Shown here: one piece after another, positions 51,422 through 59,892 of the stretch | How positions within the stretch are numbered: position 1 is the first letter of the stretch | How the letters are laid out: each line of letters starts with the position of its first letter | Assembly (NCBI RefSeq): GCF_019656655.1 | Contig: NZ_BPMV01000001.1 | Span: 992,001 to 1,056,000 of the forward strand | From: Tsukamurella sp. TY48 | GTDB lineage: Bacteria; Actinomycetota; Actinomycetes; Mycobacteriales; Mycobacteriaceae | Length of the DNA stretch: 64,000 nt | Reading direction: 5' to 3' | Translations under genes and position numbers: made by a program | The notes under the pieces: generated by a model | What the model was told of the DNA's origin: nothing | Databases searched by the model: none | Seen by the model: only the letters and a program-made list of their open reading frames with translations

Positions 51422-52810
51422 ATGGATAAATCTCCGGCCGACCCGATTCGTCCGACGCCGGCGCTGCACATCGACGACCCCACACCGGCCGGGATCGCGG
51501 GTGCGATCGCACGCATGATCAACACCGGCGAGCTCCTGCCGGGCGACCGGCTGCCCACCGTGCGCGCCCTCTCCCAGCAGTTGAGCGTCTCCCCCGCCAC
51601 GATCAGCCACGGATGGCAGGCCCTGGCCCGCTCGGGCCTGGTCGTATCGCGTGGGCGCAGTGGAACTTTCGTCGCCGACGGTGCGGTCCGTCGCCCCGCC
51701 TCGTCGTCGCGGACGGGCGCCATGGCTAGCCAGCACGGCGACGTCCGATGGGATCTCTCGCTCGGCGCTCCCGATCCGCGGCTGCTGCCGGAGATCGCGC
51801 AATCCCTTGCGGCGGTGGCCCGCCGGGGCGAGACCACGAACTATCACGAGCACCCCGTGGTCCCCGAGCTCGGGGCGCTCCTGAGCAGCACCTGGCCCAC
51901 CTCCTCGGAGGCCCTGACCATCGTCGACGGCGCCCTCGACGCGGTCGTCCGCGCGCTCGACGCCACCACCCGCTACGGCGACCGGGTGATCGTGGAGAAC
52001 CCCACCTTCCCCCAGTTCCTGGATCTCCTGGAGATCAACGGCCTGCACGCGCTCCCCGTGGGCCTCGACGACGAGGGGATCCGCCCCGACGATTTCGCGC
52101 GGGCACTCGCGCAGGGACCGTCGGCCGCGATCATCCAGCCCCGCGCGCACAATCCCACCGGCCGCTCGATGTCACCGGGCCGCGCGAAGGAACTAGTGCG
52201 CCTGCTGCGCGGGAACGCGCAGTGCATGGTGATCGAGGACGATCACTCCGGTTCCGTAGTGGCCGCACCGGATCTGAGCCTGGGCCGATGGATCCCCGAA
52301 CGGGTGCTGCACATCCGCAGCTTCTCCAAATCGCACGGCCCCGACCTGCGGATCGCGGCCATGTCCGGCCCGGCCGAGGTGATCAACCGGGTGGTGACCC
52401 GGCGCGCGCTCGGCCCCGGCTGGACGCCGCGCATCCTGCAGCGCCTGCTCTACGACCTGCTCTCCGATCCAACGGCGGAACGCACCGTGGCCCGGGCCCG
52501 CGAGGAGTACGCGCGCCGCCGCGACGCCCTCGTCCCCGCGATCGAGGGAATCGACGCCGCCGCGGCCACCGCCGAGGGCCTCAACCTCTGGATCCCCGTG
52601 GACGACGAGCGAAGGGCCCTGATCCACCTGGCAGCGGAGGGCATCCGGGTGGCGCCCGGCACCCCGTTCGTCGTGGGAACGCCCGAGACCGACCACGTCC
52701 GGGTCACGATCGCACCGCTCGACGCCGAGTTCACCGACGTCGGACGGGCCGTGGCGACGGCCGCCGCCCCGTTCAAACGGGACGAGTTCTACGCGCTGCG
52801 CGAACTCTGA
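51422..52810 (+). CDS. GabR/MocR-type PLP-dependent transcriptional regulator
   Basis: The 462-residue regulator joins an N-terminal GntR winged helix (about 20-85: LPGDRLPTVRALSQQLSVSPATISHGWQAL, SGTFVADG) to a class I aminotransferase-like domain with QPRAHNPTG, IEDDHSG and the PLP lysine in RSFSKSHGPDLR. Such proteins bind PLP plus an amine effector; GabR senses GABA. Divergent to a beta-alanine-producing operon, beta-alanine (a GABA analogue) is a plausible effector. ATG 51422 has GAGGAGG five bases upstream. The gene's product is soluble. Confidence 0.92.
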   Translation: MDKSPADPIRPTPALHIDDPTPAGIAGAIARMINTGELLPGDRLPTVRALSQQLSVSPATISHGWQALARSGLVVSRGRSGTFVADGAVRRPASSSRTGAMASQHGDVRWDLSLGAPDPRLLPEIAQSLAAVARRGETTNYHEHPVVPELGALLSSTWPTSSEALTIVDGALDAVVRALDATTRYGDRVIVENPTFPQFLDLLEINGLHALPVGLDDEGIRPDDFARALAQGPSAAIIQPRAHNPTGRSMSPGRAKELVRLLRGNAQCMVIEDDHSGSVVAAPDLSLGRWIPERVLHIRSFSKSHGPDLRIAAMSGPAEVINRVVTRRALGPGWTPRILQRLLYDLLSDPTAERTVARAREEYARRRDALVPAIEGIDAAAATAEGLNLWIPVDDERRALIHLAAEGIRVAPGTPFVVGTPETDHVRVTIAPLDAEFTDVGRAVATAAAPFKRDEFYALREL

Positions 52811-52822
52811 AGCCCCGCCCGC

Positions 52823-53098
52823 CTATCCGACCACGCCGTTCCCGATGGCCGCCAGCGCGCAGAGCCAGGTGAGCAGGAGCGCGACGGCACCGCCGGCGCA
52901 GAACCAGCGCGTGACCGGCCGGTGGCGATAGACGTACAGCACCGGTGCCGCGCCGCCGGTGCCGAGGGCCAGGAGCCCGAGCCCCAGCCACATGTTCACC
53001 AGCATGACCGTCACGAACAGCAGCGAAAGCACCGTGCCACCGAGCATCGCGACCAGCACCGCCACCGCGGTGCCCGTGAAGGCCGGTGTGTATCGCAC
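52823..53098 (-). CDS. Small three-helix membrane protein, DUF2537-like
   Basis: From GTG 53098 the protein has 91 residues and three hydrophobic helices (about 8-30, 33-50, 63-85) with YVYRHRPVTRW in the loop. Size and neighbourhood (next to a TrmH-like methyltransferase) match DUF2537 proteins such as Rv0879c. The frame continues upstream into the methyltransferase gene but without membrane-like sequence. The gene follows the methyltransferase by four bases and is probably co-transcribed. Function is unknown. Confidence 0.78.
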   Translation of the reverse strand: MRYTPAFTGTAVAVLVAMLGGTVLSLLFVTVMLVNMWLGLGLLALGTGGAAPVLYVYRHRPVTRWFCAGGAVALLLTWLCALAAIGNGVVG

Positions 53099-53102
53099 CC
53101 GT

Positions 53103-53909
53103 TCACTGTGACATGCGCTCGTACAGGGCGACGGCCGTGGCGGTCGCGACGTTGAGCGAGTCGGTGCCGCGCGACATCGGGATGACGGCCCGGACATCGG
53201 CGGCGGCGAGCGCCTCCGGGCTCAGCCCCGGGCCCTCCGCACCCACCATCAGCGCCACCCGCTCGGGTGCGCCGGCGAGCGCGCCCGCCACCCTCGCCTC
53301 CCCCGACGGAGTGAGCGCCACGGTCCGGAAGCCCCGCTCGGCCAGCAGTCCGAGCCCCGCCTCGGGCCAGTTCTGCGCCGGCAGGTGCGCGAAGGGCACC
53401 AGCAGCACGTGCCCCATCGAGACCCGCACGGCCCGCCGGTACAGCGGATCCGAACAGCGCGGCCCGAACAGCACCGCATCGGCGTTGAGGGCGGCGCAGT
53501 TGCGGAAGATCGAGCCCAGGTTCTCATGATCGTTGACCCCCTCCAGCACGACCACGGTGCGCGCCTCGTCGAGGAGGCGGCCGGGGTCGAGCGGAGCGGG
53601 GCGTTCGGCGGCCGCGAGCACCCCGCGGTTGAGGTGGAAGCCCACCACCTCGGCCATCAGATCGGCGGTCACCTCGTACCGCGGCACCTGCGGCGACCGG
53701 TCCGCGAGGCGTTCCAGTTTCCCCGCGGTCCCCATGATCGCGTGCGGTGGGAACCGCGAAGCGAGCATCCGCTCCACCACCGGCACCCCCTCGGCCAGCA
53801 CCACACCGCGCGCCAGGTCGGGGCGCTTGTCGGCCGTCGAGAGATCACGGAAATCATTGAGCCGCTGATCATCCGGATCGTGAATGGGATAATTCGGTTG
53901 CGCCGCCAC
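53103..53909 (-). CDS. TrmH/SpoU-family RNA 2'-O-methyltransferase
   Basis: The 268-residue SPOUT methyltransferase uses S-adenosylmethionine to methylate ribose in rRNA or tRNA. An N-terminal L30e-like RNA-binding part (about 15-105) precedes the knot with motif 1 EGVNDHENLGSIFRNCAA (catalytic Arg), motif 2 LMVGAEGPGLSPEAL and motif 3 IPMSRGTDSLNVATATAV. All three motifs are intact. The exact RNA target cannot be told. GTG 53909 has TAGGCT six bases upstream; this box shares two bases with the divergent eis promoter. Confidence 0.92.
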   Translation of the reverse strand: MAAQPNYPIHDPDDQRLNDFRDLSTADKRPDLARGVVLAEGVPVVERMLASRFPPHAIMGTAGKLERLADRSPQVPRYEVTADLMAEVVGFHLNRGVLAAAERPAPLDPGRLLDEARTVVVLEGVNDHENLGSIFRNCAALNADAVLFGPRCSDPLYRRAVRVSMGHVLLVPFAHLPAQNWPEAGLGLLAERGFRTVALTPSGEARVAGALAGAPERVALMVGAEGPGLSPEALAAADVRAVIPMSRGTDSLNVATATAVALYERMSQ

Positions 53910-53915
53910 GGGTCC

Positions 53916-53925
53916 AGCCTAGTAT
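53916..53925. promoter_or_regulatory. Interlocked -10 boxes of trmH-like and eis genes
   Basis: TAGGCT on the minus strand (53921-53916) and TAGTAT on the plus strand (53920-53925) share two bases. They stand six and eight bases from the GTG starts at 53909 and 53934. The whole intergenic region is 24 bases, so transcription of the two genes should be mutually exclusive at any moment. Confidence 0.5.
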
Positions 53926-53933
53926 CGATCCAC

Positions 53934-55085
53934 GTGATCGAGATCCGTACCGCCACCGAGGCCGACTGGCCCGAGATGTTCGCCCACGACGTCCGCGCCT
54001 TCGGCTCCCCCTTCGAGGCGGAGGCCGCCGACCTCATCCGCCGCACCCTCGACCTCGACCGGTTCGTGGTGGCCCGCGACACCGAGGACGGCACGCTCGC
54101 CGGCGTGGCCGGCTCCTTCGCGCTCACCCTGACGGTGCCGGGCGGCGCGCAGCTCGCCGCTCCGGGCGTCACCTGGGTGTCGGTGGCGCCCAGCCACCGC
54201 CGGCTCGGCGTGCTGCGGATGATGCTCGACGAGCTGCACTCCCGGTACGCCGCCGAGGGCGCGGCAGTGGCGATCCTCACCGCGAGCGAGGGCACGATCT
54301 ACGAGCGGTTCGGTTACGGCACAGCCACGTTCATCGACGAGGTGACGATCAACCGCCGAACCGCGCGGCTGCGGGCCCCGATGCCCGGCCCCACCCGGAC
54401 ACGCGCCGTGGAGGCCGAGGCCGCGAAGCAGCGGATCGAGGAGCTGTACGAACGCTGGCACGCCGCCACCCCGGGTTCGGCGTCGGCGCAGTGGCAGTGG
54501 GAGCTCTTCCACGCCGACCCGCAATGGTGCCGGTGGGGCGGCTCGGCCCGCCGCTACCTGCTGCATCCGGACGGCTACGTGACCTACCGGGTGGACGAGA
54601 AGGACCGCGCCCAGCTCGACGACGTCAAGGCACTCACCGACGAGGCGGCGGCCGACCTGTGGCAGACCGTTCTGGGACTGGACATCTTCGACGCGGTCAC
54701 CGCAGACCTGCCCACCGACCACCCGCTTCGCGAGATGCTCGTGGATTCCCGGTCGGTCACGGTGACCGGGCACAAGGATCGCCTGTGGCTCAAGTTCATC
54801 GACGTTCCCGCGGCACTGGAGGCGCGGACCTACGAGCGGGACGCGGATCTGGTGCTCGCGGTCGACGGTGCGCCGTACCGGCTGCAGATCACCGCGGGGG
54901 CGGCCAGGTGCACCCCGGTGGACGCCGAACCCGTGGTGGCGCTCTCAGGGGCCACGCTGGCGGGCCTGTATCTGGGCGCGACCTCGCCGAGCACGATGGC
55001 GCGGGCCGGCCGGATCGACGGGGACTTCCGCGCGCTATCGGTGTTCCGCACCGAGCGGCAGCCGGAACTCGGCACGGCTTTCTGA
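53934..55085 (+). CDS. eis: Eis-family GNAT N-acetyltransferase
   Basis: The 383-residue protein matches Eis, a hexameric acetyltransferase that modifies aminoglycosides at several amines and some proteins. It has two GNAT-like domains and a C-terminal sterol-carrier-like domain. The acetyl-CoA loop is VSVAPSHRRLGVLRMML (residues 82 onward), the general acid is Tyr123 (EGTIYERFGYG), and the chain ends in Phe, whose carboxylate is the general base in Eis. GTG 53934 is the start next to the TAGTAT box. A terminator-like hairpin follows. Confidence 0.92.
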   Translation: MIEIRTATEADWPEMFAHDVRAFGSPFEAEAADLIRRTLDLDRFVVARDTEDGTLAGVAGSFALTLTVPGGAQLAAPGVTWVSVAPSHRRLGVLRMMLDELHSRYAAEGAAVAILTASEGTIYERFGYGTATFIDEVTINRRTARLRAPMPGPTRTRAVEAEAAKQRIEELYERWHAATPGSASAQWQWELFHADPQWCRWGGSARRYLLHPDGYVTYRVDEKDRAQLDDVKALTDEAAADLWQTVLGLDIFDAVTADLPTDHPLREMLVDSRSVTVTGHKDRLWLKFIDVPAALEARTYERDADLVLAVDGAPYRLQITAGAARCTPVDAEPVVALSGATLAGLYLGATSPSTMARAGRIDGDFRALSVFRTERQPELGTAF

Positions 55086-55112
55086 CCCGGAATGGCAATC
55101 AGCACCGAATTG

Positions 55113-55137
55113 GGTACGCATCAGTAACCGGCGTACC
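55113..55137 (+). terminator. Hairpin downstream of eis
   Basis: GGTACGC (55113-55119) and GCGTACC (55131-55137) form a perfect 7-bp stem, followed by GCCTTTT. It lies 28 bases after the eis stop in a markedly AT-richer stretch (55086-55215) between two convergent genes. Confidence 0.5.
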
Positions 55138-55215
55138 GCCTTTTCGGTCCGATGCTATTTTCTCTTTCGTCCTATGAATTCACACGGTGTGCGCAAATAT
55201 TCACACTGAAGGAAA

Positions 55216-55656
55216 TCAGGACTGCGACTCTTCGCCGGCGATGAGCCGGTTGAGGATGTTCACGGCACCGTCGAGGGTCTGGCGCTCCGCGGGGGTGAGC
55301 TCGTCCAGCTTGCCCCGCAGCCACGCCTCACGGGCGCGCGCTTCTCCAGTGATCACCTGTTCACCCTCTTCGGAGAGACTGACGATCACCTGGCGCCCGT
55401 CCGTGGGGTGCGGTGCACGCCGGACGAGGCCGAGGTCCGCCAGCGAGGCGATCACGCGCGTCATCGACGGCGGTTGCACCCGTTCACGCGCCGCGAGCTG
55501 GCCGGGCGTCAGCGGCCCGTCGTTCGCGAGGGCGTTGAGCGCGGACAGTTGGGTCAGCGAGACCAGTGAGTCGCGCCGCCGGCCGCGGAGATGGCGCGCG
55601 AATCGCACGGTGGCGAGAGAGAGGTCACCGGCGAGACGGTCGTCATTGTCAGTCAC
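55216..55656 (-). CDS. MarR-family transcriptional regulator
   Basis: The 146-residue winged-helix repressor has SLTQLSALNALANDGPLTPGQLAARERVQPPSMTRVIASLADLGLVRR (recognition region), HPTDGRQVIVSLSEEG (wing with conserved Asp-Gly-Arg) and C-terminal dimerisation helices. GTG 55656 is chosen because TACTCT stands six bases upstream (leaderless); an ATG at 55671 would add five residues and cover that box. It is divergent from the DUF2530 gene, with ACAT...ATGT repeats between them as a possible operator. Its ligand is unknown. Confidence 0.9.
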   Translation of the reverse strand: MTDNDDRLAGDLSLATVRFARHLRGRRRDSLVSLTQLSALNALANDGPLTPGQLAARERVQPPSMTRVIASLADLGLVRRAPHPTDGRQVIVSLSEEGEQVITGEARAREAWLRGKLDELTPAERQTLDGAVNILNRLIAGEESQS

Positions 55657-55713
55657 GGCGCTAGAGTACATCCGAGAGAATGTTTTGCGCGCATGAACCC
55701 CGAGGAGAATGTC

Positions 55714-55983
55714 ATGACTGTTTCGCCGGGACCCGCCGAAGAAGCGGTCACCCCGCCGGAACTCCCGCACTCTCTGACCGAACCGCGGCCCGTGGTGATC
55801 ATCGGCACGGTGCTCTTCGCCATTTCCCTCATCGTGACCCTCGCCGCCCGCGAGACCTTCGGCGACGCCTGGATCACCTGCGCCTGCGGGGTGGGTGTGG
55901 GACTGCTCGGCGCGGCCGTGCTCACCGCCCAGCGGCGGGCGGCCCGCCGGGGCGATCGCGGAGCGCAGCGCGGTCTGTCCTGA
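55714..55983 (+). CDS. Small membrane protein, DUF2530-like
   Basis: The 89-residue protein has a Pro/Glu-rich N-terminus and two hydrophobic helices (about 27-45 and 52-70), ending in an Arg-rich tail. This matches DUF2530 proteins of actinobacteria, of unknown function. I chose ATG 55714 because GAGGAG lies eight bases upstream; ATG 55693 would add seven residues. Its last 62 bases overlap the 3' end of the convergent PAP2 gene. Confidence 0.72.
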   Translation: MTVSPGPAEEAVTPPELPHSLTEPRPVVIIGTVLFAISLIVTLAARETFGDAWITCACGVGVGLLGAAVLTAQRRAARRGDRGAQRGLS

Positions 55984-56536
55984 CCGGTCCCGCACCCTTC
56001 GCGGCGACCGCCTTTCGCGTGGCCAGCAGCCCCAGAGCCACCATCGCCGCACCGATCGACCAGCCGGCCAGCACGTCGGTGAGCCAATGCGCCGCGAGGT
56101 ACACCCGGCTCAGTCCGATGAGCGCGCTGGCGATCACGGCGACCACGAGCGGCCACCGCCGACCGGTGATCGCCCACGCGGACACCGCGATGCACCCGAG
56201 CACCACCGCGGAGTTGAGCGCGTGCCCCGACGGGAAACTCAGCGAGTCGATCTCCACCAACCGGGGCGGGATGCTCGGCCGCTCCCGACCGAAAGCGATC
56301 TTGGTGACGAACATCACTCCCCAGGAGAGCAGTGAGGTCGCCGCACAGTAGGCCGCCCAGACGCGGTGGCGAAGCCGGAGCAACACCAGGACCGCGATCG
56401 TTGCGATCGCGATCAGTGAGACCGTGTTTCCCACCGTGGTGATCGCACGGACCACCGCCGTGAGCGCGTCCGAGCGGATCGACACCACGGCGTCGAGGAC
56501 GCCGGAGTCCACCGGATTGGGCCACTGATCGGTCAT
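55922..56536 (-). CDS. PAP2-family membrane phosphatase
   Basis: The 204-residue protein has about five helices and the complete PAP2 phosphatase signature: KIAFGRERP (motif 1), FPSGHAL (motif 2 with catalytic His) and SRVYLAAHWLTDVLAG (motif 3 with nucleophilic His and Asp). Such enzymes remove phosphate from lipid carriers such as undecaprenyl diphosphate or phosphatidic acid on the outer face. ATG 56536 overlaps the stop of the GHKL ATPase gene as ATGA. The stop lies inside the convergent DUF2530 gene. Confidence 0.92.
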   Translation of the reverse strand: MTDQWPNPVDSGVLDAVVSIRSDALTAVVRAITTVGNTVSLIAIATIAVLVLLRLRHRVWAAYCAATSLLSWGVMFVTKIAFGRERPSIPPRLVEIDSLSFPSGHALNSAVVLGCIAVSAWAITGRRWPLVVAVIASALIGLSRVYLAAHWLTDVLAGWSIGAAMVALGLLATRKAVAAKGAGPVRTDRAALRDRPGGPPAAGR

Positions 56537-59070
56537 CGTTCCCCTGCCTCCGCGGCGTCGACGTGCAGCACGCCTGCGTCGTCGACCCAGTGCGGCACGG
56601 CATGCTCGCCCAAATCCGTCCGGACGGTCAGTCGTTCGTGCACTTCGGTTTCGGGCGCCTCGGGCAGCGCGCCGAGCAGCTGCGCGAGTGTCACACCCGG
56701 ATGCGCGCCGCGCGCGAACCGTGCCCCGCGGCCCATCACGGCCGCCGTGTGCACCTCGCCGGTGCGCGGCAGGTCGAGGGTGGCCGCGAGCGCCGCGGCC
56801 TCCTCGATGCCGCCGAAGACGATGGGAGTGCCCAGGAATCGCAGATGCGGCCGGTCGAGCACCGTCACCGCCTCGGCGGGGACCAGCTCGCCGTCGGCCG
56901 TGCGGACCCGCGCGGGCAGGTCCTCGATGTGCCGTCCGGCGAGCGCGCGATAGGCCGCGGCGATCACGCCGGGCGCGGGGGTGCGCTGCGGATCGGCGAG
57001 GGCGTCGGCCATCGTCTGGGCGTCGGAATCGCTTCGCACCCCGGCGAACAGGGCGGAGCGCAGACGTCCGGCGTCGGGGTGCTCGCAGGGATCCAGCAGA
57101 CCCGCGAAGGTCGGATCGTCGAGCGAGCGCAGCCGCCCCAGCGGGGTGCGGGTGCGCAGCCACCACGCGGTGTACCCGTCCGGATCGTCGAGCACCCCCG
57201 GCAGATCCGCGATCAGCGACAGCGCGGGCTCCCAGTGCTCCACCAGGTCGAGATCGCGCACCGCGATCAGCTCGTCCGGCTCGGACCCCAGCGCCGCCCA
57301 CCAGTCCTCGGCGCCGTCGAGCGTGGAATCGGGCCCCTCCGGGTACTCCTCGCGCAGCACGCCGAAGGTCCAGCCGACGCCGATCGCGCGCAGCGCCGCC
57401 GCCGGATACCGCGCCGCGAACTCCGGATCGACGGTGCCGTAGGGATGATCGTCGCCGAGGACCGCCCGCAGCGGCGCATCGGCGGTCAGCAGTTCGTCGG
57501 CGGGCACGAGCTCACCGGCGGTGTCGGGCACCGGCAGTGCACCCAGCCACGCCGGCCCCACTGCGCCCGTCTCCCCCGCGCACGCCAACACCGCCTCGGT
57601 CAGCGCGAGATCGTCGTCGGTGGCGCCGGATTCCCAGTCGATCCGGTCCACCTCGGCACGCAGCGCCGGATCGGCGAGCAGATCGGCGGTGGTGGCGCGG
57701 CGCGCCCCCACGCGATCGAGTAGCGGATGCGCGGCCTCGGGATGCACCACCCGGGCCCAGCCGATCCGCGCCAGCGTCGCGGGATCGGCGCGATCGGCCA
57801 CCACGGTGGCGCCGCGGGCCCCCGTCACCACCCGGCCGTCGGCGAGGGGTACGGGCAGCGCGCCCAGCTCGTCGGCGGGCAGCCGGGCCGCGTCGAGCGC
57901 CGCGTACAGCTCCGCGTACCAGGCGGGTTCGCGATCCCGGGGCACGGCATCGGCGAGATCGGCGGCGGTCAGCCCGCGGGCGCCCAGGGCCTCCAACCGC
58001 GCGGCGTCCGGCGCGGCCGACAACTCCGGCGGGACCATCGGCAGCGACTCGCACAGCAGCCGGTACAGCTCGTCCGTGAGCCCCGGCAGCACCGCGGCGC
58101 GATCGGGCCGCAACCCGCCGGGCAGCCACGGGTACGACCGCAGCTGCTCCTCGATCGCCGCGCGGAGCGCACCGTCCACCGCACCGGCGGGCGGGCGGCG
58201 CGGCGGCAGCAGGTCCATCGGATCGGCTTGAGCGGCCACGAATTCGGCGTACCCCTGCGCGGCCCGGGCGATCTCGGCATCGGGGTGCAGGTGCCGGCGG
58301 TCCGGGGTGGTGGGCAGGTCGGCGATCACCCGCACCGGGAGGGTGAGCGGTTCATCGGTGCGGGTGGGCGAGTGCAGGAACCGCGCATCGGCGCCGCGGA
58401 CCCAGCGCGCGTGCGGCCCGGTGCCCGTGGGCAGATCCGGCGCGGTGATCCGCTCCCCCGCCACCGTGATCCCGGTGAGCGCGGGCAGGTCCAGCAGCAG
58501 ATCCCCGGCCTCCGCGGCGAACTCGGCCACCAGTTCCGTTCCGGCGCCGAACAGCACCACCTCGGTGGCGAAACCCTCCCGCGGCGGCACCGCGCACGGG
58601 TACGGCAGCCGCATCGTCGCGACCGCGGGCGCACCGGCATCGGCGCGCGAACGGTCCGCGGAGAACTCGATGCCGCCCGCGGTGGAGCGGATCTGCACGT
58701 GGTCGGTCACCGTCAGGACCGCGGCGAAACCCACCCCGAACCGTCCTACAGCGGCACCGTCGGACTTGGGCGAGACGCGCAGCGCGGACAACGACCGCAC
58801 ACCGTCCACCGTGAGCGGGGCACCCGTGTTCGCCACGTGCACGCCGTCCGCATCCAGCCACACCGCCAGCTCGCCGGGGACTCCGGCAGCGGCGGCGGCA
58901 TCGGCGGCGTTCTGCGCCAGCTCCACCGGCACCCGGTCCCGGTAGCCGACGGTCACCAGATCGCGTTCGACCGCGAGATCCTCGGCGGCGCGCGTGGGTG
59001 AGTCCCGCCACGCGGCGAGCACGGCGTCCCGCAGCGCGGCGGTGCCGAAGGGGTCGGCGACGAGGGGCAC
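56533..59070 (-). CDS. Sacsin-like GHKL ATPase-domain protein
   Basis: The 845-residue protein has an N-terminal Hsp90/GHKL ATP-binding domain: ELAQNAADA (N-box, Asn54 for Mg2+), WLDADGVHVANTG (about 71-83), GRFGVGFAAVL (about 109-119) and a Gly-containing lid. The remaining 600 residues are Ala-, Asp- and Glu-rich without domains that I recognise. This matches actinobacterial proteins called 'sacsin N-terminal ATPase-like'. Chaperone or protein-remodelling activity is inferred from the fold. It starts one base after the DUF3027 stop and overlaps the PAP2 gene, so these three form an operon. Confidence 0.88.
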   Translation of the reverse strand: MPLVADPFGTAALRDAVLAAWRDSPTRAAEDLAVERDLVTVGYRDRVPVELAQNAADAAAAAGVPGELAVWLDADGVHVANTGAPLTVDGVRSLSALRVSPKSDGAAVGRFGVGFAAVLTVTDHVQIRSTAGGIEFSADRSRADAGAPAVATMRLPYPCAVPPREGFATEVVLFGAGTELVAEFAAEAGDLLLDLPALTGITVAGERITAPDLPTGTGPHARWVRGADARFLHSPTRTDEPLTLPVRVIADLPTTPDRRHLHPDAEIARAAQGYAEFVAAQADPMDLLPPRRPPAGAVDGALRAAIEEQLRSYPWLPGGLRPDRAAVLPGLTDELYRLLCESLPMVPPELSAAPDAARLEALGARGLTAADLADAVPRDREPAWYAELYAALDAARLPADELGALPVPLADGRVVTGARGATVVADRADPATLARIGWARVVHPEAAHPLLDRVGARRATTADLLADPALRAEVDRIDWESGATDDDLALTEAVLACAGETGAVGPAWLGALPVPDTAGELVPADELLTADAPLRAVLGDDHPYGTVDPEFAARYPAAALRAIGVGWTFGVLREEYPEGPDSTLDGAEDWWAALGSEPDELIAVRDLDLVEHWEPALSLIADLPGVLDDPDGYTAWWLRTRTPLGRLRSLDDPTFAGLLDPCEHPDAGRLRSALFAGVRSDSDAQTMADALADPQRTPAPGVIAAAYRALAGRHIEDLPARVRTADGELVPAEAVTVLDRPHLRFLGTPIVFGGIEEAAALAATLDLPRTGEVHTAAVMGRGARFARGAHPGVTLAQLLGALPEAPETEVHERLTVRTDLGEHAVPHWVDDAGVLHVDAAEAGER

Positions 59071-59071
59071 G

Positions 59072-59800
59072 CTAGGCCCGCTCGGCGGGCACCTTCTCGA
59101 CCGCGCCGTCGTCGTACGGCTCGTAGGCGGGGCTGCCCTGGCCCGACGGTGCCGGCACGCTCGAATGCGCGCCGCAGCCGTAGTGCGCGTGCACCACGTG
59201 CCCGTCGGCCGAGTACTCGTTGCCGCACACGCCGAAGGAGGCGCGCAGCGCCCCGGCCAGCGGCAGGTAGAAGGCGCAGTCGCCGCAGTGGAACCGGGTG
59301 GAGCGCGCCATCTCGGAATCGGGGCCGTACGGGCCGAGGGTCCAGCGCTCGGCGGCGTCCAGGCGGCCGACGCGCGTCATCACGCGCTCGAGGTTCACGC
59401 CGATCTCGCCCGCCACCGCATCGGCCTCCGGATCACCGGAGAGCAGGTAGCCGGGCTCGATGCGCGGATCGTTCTCCCGCGGGGGCAGCACATCGCCGGG
59501 GCTCAGATCGCCCGCGCGGACCCGCTGATCCCACGGCACCCACTCGGGAGCGGTCAATGAACCGGGGCCGGGCAGCAGCGCCGTCTCGGAGACCGTGAGC
59601 TCGCCGCCGGGGGTTCCGGCCAGCACTGCGCACCACTGCCAGCCGCGGTACGCGGGCAGATCGGCCTCGAAGTAATGGGCGACGGCGAACTCGTCCTCGA
59701 CGACGGTCGCCACGTGCGCGCCCACGGCGGCGCCCTCGTCGGCCTCCAGCGCGGCGCGTGCGAGATCGATCGCGGCGCCGGACTGCAATGCGGAAGTCAC
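59072..59800 (-). CDS. DUF3027 protein with Cys-rich C-terminal part
   Basis: This 242-residue soluble protein matches DUF3027 (Rv0877-like). The C-terminal third has HCGDCAFYLPL, GVCGNEYSADGHVVHAHYGCGAHSS and thus four Cys and several His that could bind zinc or an iron-sulfur cluster. The N-terminal half contains GWQWCAVLAG and VPWDQRVRAGDLSPGDVLPP. GTG 59800 starts TSALQSGAAIDLARAALEADEG. It heads the DUF3027-ATPase-PAP2 operon and diverges from the MFS gene by 92 bases. Its function is unknown. Confidence 0.88.
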   Translation of the reverse strand: MTSALQSGAAIDLARAALEADEGAAVGAHVATVVEDEFAVAHYFEADLPAYRGWQWCAVLAGTPGGELTVSETALLPGPGSLTAPEWVPWDQRVRAGDLSPGDVLPPRENDPRIEPGYLLSGDPEADAVAGEIGVNLERVMTRVGRLDAAERWTLGPYGPDSEMARSTRFHCGDCAFYLPLAGALRASFGVCGNEYSADGHVVHAHYGCGAHSSVPAPSGQGSPAYEPYDDGAVEKVPAERA

Positions 59801-59892
59801 ACCTCAAGTGTGCCGTATCGATGCACCCGATCGGCACCGGGGGCGGGCGGTGGTGCCGACACCTGTCGGCGGCATACGGAACAATGGGTGGA

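Noticed and set aside
55181-55191. Palindrome CACACGGTGTG between eis and marR
   Set aside because: It lies between two 3' ends, not in a promoter, so an operator role is unlikely.
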